DNA of 64,000 nt, taken from the NCBI GenBank assembly GCA_963920525.1, contig OY986436.1, positions 96,165,842-96,229,841 of the forward strand. Direction: 5' to 3'. Each line of letters starts with the position of its first letter. The first letter of the stretch is position 1. Position numbers and translations under genes: made by a program. Shown here in pieces: positions 63,034 to 64,000 of the stretch. A model generated the notes under the pieces. It did not search any database. It had not been told where the DNA came from and worked only from the letters and a program-made list of their open reading frames with translations. The DNA is from Dichetophora obliterata (Eukaryota > Arthropoda > Insecta > Diptera > Sciomyzidae).

Positions 63034-64000
63034 TCCTACAACTTACTAAAAATTTAACCAATTTTATTATATTAAAGTGCAAAAATACTAATGAGAATCT
63101 GAAATTCCTAATAGACACGGGAGCAGATATTTCTATCTGCAAGAAAAGAAGCGTGAATAGAATAGAAACAAGAAATATTTCAACAATAACTGGTATAACA
63201 AATGAAAGTATAGAGTGCATAGGCACATCATATTTAAATTTTTTAATTGAAACGGAGGAAATAACACACAATTTCCACATAGTAGGAAATGAATTTCCAA
63301 TATTAACAGATGGCATAATAGGGCGTGACATGTTGAGAAATTATATGTCTAAAATAGATTTTGAAACGTACACGGGAACATTTTTAATAAATGAAAAAGA
63401 ACTAACATTACCAATAATTTTGAATTATAAAAATTTTACAGTACCTGCTCGATCAGAAGCAGTGGTCCCCATAAATATTAGGGTTAATGAAGATAGTTTA
63501 ATCCTTAACAAAGAAATAAATAATGGAGTCTTCATTGCAAATAGCATAATACCTGCAAATGGCGTAGCACACGTGAAAGTTTTAAACACGACAGAACAAG
63601 AAATAAATTTAGAGGATATAAAAAACTACAACATATTTACAAGCAAAGAAACTAATAAATTTAATGCACATAGATTACAAGAACTTCTAAAAACATTAGA
63701 CATTGGATGCAACGAACCGGAGGCAGAAAAATCAATAATTGACATTTTAAAACAATTCCAAGATATATTCCACCTCCCCGGAGAACCATTGACAGTGAAC
63801 AATTTTTACACGCAAGAAATTCATACTACTGATTCATCAGCGGTATACATAAAGAACTACAGACTCCCACATACACAAATGACAGAGATCAACGAACAAG
63901 TAGACAAGCTTTTAAAAGACAACATTATTGAACACTCGGTTAGTCCTTACAATTCGCCACTGTTAGTTGTTCCAAAAAAATCAAATAATGATGAGAAAAA
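63033..64000 (+). CDS. Gypsy-D pol: protease and start of RT (partial)
   Basis: Open without a stop from the gag overlap to the window end, in the -1 frame relative to gag (the overlap contains CCAAAACTG, possibly slippery). The protease has KFLIDTGADISICKKRS (LIDTGAD active site) and DGIIGRDMLRNYMSKIDFET. The linker includes PARSEAVVPINIR and IIPANGVAHVKVLNT. The RT N-terminus begins with IHTTDSSAVYIKNYRLPHTQ, INEQVDKLLKDNIIEHSVSP and YNSPLLVVPKKS. It is uninterrupted here, so pol may be intact beyond the edge. Confidence 0.88.
   Translation, partial: MLQLTKNLTNFIILKCKNTNENLKFLIDTGADISICKKRSVNRIETRNISTITGITNESIECIGTSYLNFLIETEEITHNFHIVGNEFPILTDGIIGRDMLRNYMSKIDFETYTGTFLINEKELTLPIILNYKNFTVPARSEAVVPINIRVNEDSLILNKEINNGVFIANSIIPANGVAHVKVLNTTEQEINLEDIKNYNIFTSKETNKFNAHRLQELLKTLDIGCNEPEAEKSIIDILKQFQDIFHLPGEPLTVNNFYTQEIHTTDSSAVYIKNYRLPHTQMTEINEQVDKLLKDNIIEHSVSPYNSPLLVVPKKSNNDEK

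Larger units (their letters stand above)
60211..64000 (+). mobile_element. Gypsy-D: mdg1/412-like LTR retrotransposon (runs off the window)
   Basis: LTR, primer-binding site, leader with small frames, Asn-rich gag and pol in the -1 frame, in canonical order on the plus strand. It is inserted in Gypsy-C RT; the target duplication should be CCAG or ACCAG (60206-60210), checkable only beyond the window. LTR ends TGTAGT...TTACA and the layout resemble the mdg1/412 group; this is by recognition. Confidence 0.85.

Overview
This window is eukaryotic and transposon-dominated. Coding exons are AT-rich and spliced. Mobile elements of nearly every insect class are nested in one another. The single host gene I can name is the 3' end of METTL17 (39969-40701), and an RpS3 retrocopy is also present. 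The mix of families (mellifera-type mariner, Harbinger, CR1-like and Loa-like non-LTR elements, Osvaldo-like and mdg1/412-like Gypsy elements, a Penelope-like fragment) points to a fly with a large repeat-rich genome, plausibly a tephritid. I cannot fix the species. No bacterial operon, phage or CRISPR is present.

Layout, left part. 1-607: 5' part of a non-LTR endonuclease (minus). 1407-5095: a decayed Harbinger transposase and a Myb-like partner gene, split by a TA-flanked MITE candidate. 5.1-9.7 kb: AT-rich DNA with several MITEs and a tRNA-like, SINE-like unit. 9722-24340: one old minus-strand Gypsy element ('Gypsy-A': integrase, RNase H, RT, protease, gag read leftwards), broken by a MITE, a CR1-like element (11.1-14.9 kb, ORF1 and ORF2 joined by a possible -1 frameshift site), a Harbinger element with its 3-bp target duplication (15829-18065) and a Penelope-like GIY-YIG fragment. 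About 3.9 kb of this stack (from 16993) was then duplicated in tandem (copy 2 from 20897 to about 24575).

Middle part. 24903-28058: a long-TIR, hAT-like element with a perfect 8-bp target duplication, itself hit by a deleted mariner. 28125-29949: a TTA-flanked element containing a broken RpS3 retrocopy. Then a pogo/Tigger scrap, an 80-bp tandem repeat, a TA-flanked foldback element (32209-33565), a Tc1-like element with IR/DR ends (33616-35303), and a Loa-like non-LTR element with 14-bp target duplication (35934-39656) ending about 300 bp before the METTL17 exons. 40.7-42.3 kb resembles the start of another host transcription unit but is not identified.

Right part. 42.9-43.8 kb: an AT-rich minisatellite. 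43893-54189: a near-complete young minus-strand Gypsy element ('Gypsy-B') with two long LTRs, PPT, PBS, gag-pol, a full-length apparently intact mariner in the integrase region, and two TTA MITEs in the 5' LTR. LTR length differs mainly because a roughly 60-bp tandem repeat has 11 copies in one LTR and 20 in the other. 54190-60210: an Osvaldo-like Gypsy element ('Gypsy-C', plus strand) with a 2.5-kb leader holding three related hairpins. At 60211 it is interrupted by an mdg1/412-like element ('Gypsy-D', plus strand; LTR, PBS, gag, pol) that runs off the window end.

Most reading frames are broken. The only long frames that look intact are the mariner transposase (47276-48319), ORF1 of the CR1-like element, and the Gypsy-D pol that continues past base 64000. 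Boundaries marked by target duplications were read directly; family and clade names are recognition from sequence, not database results.
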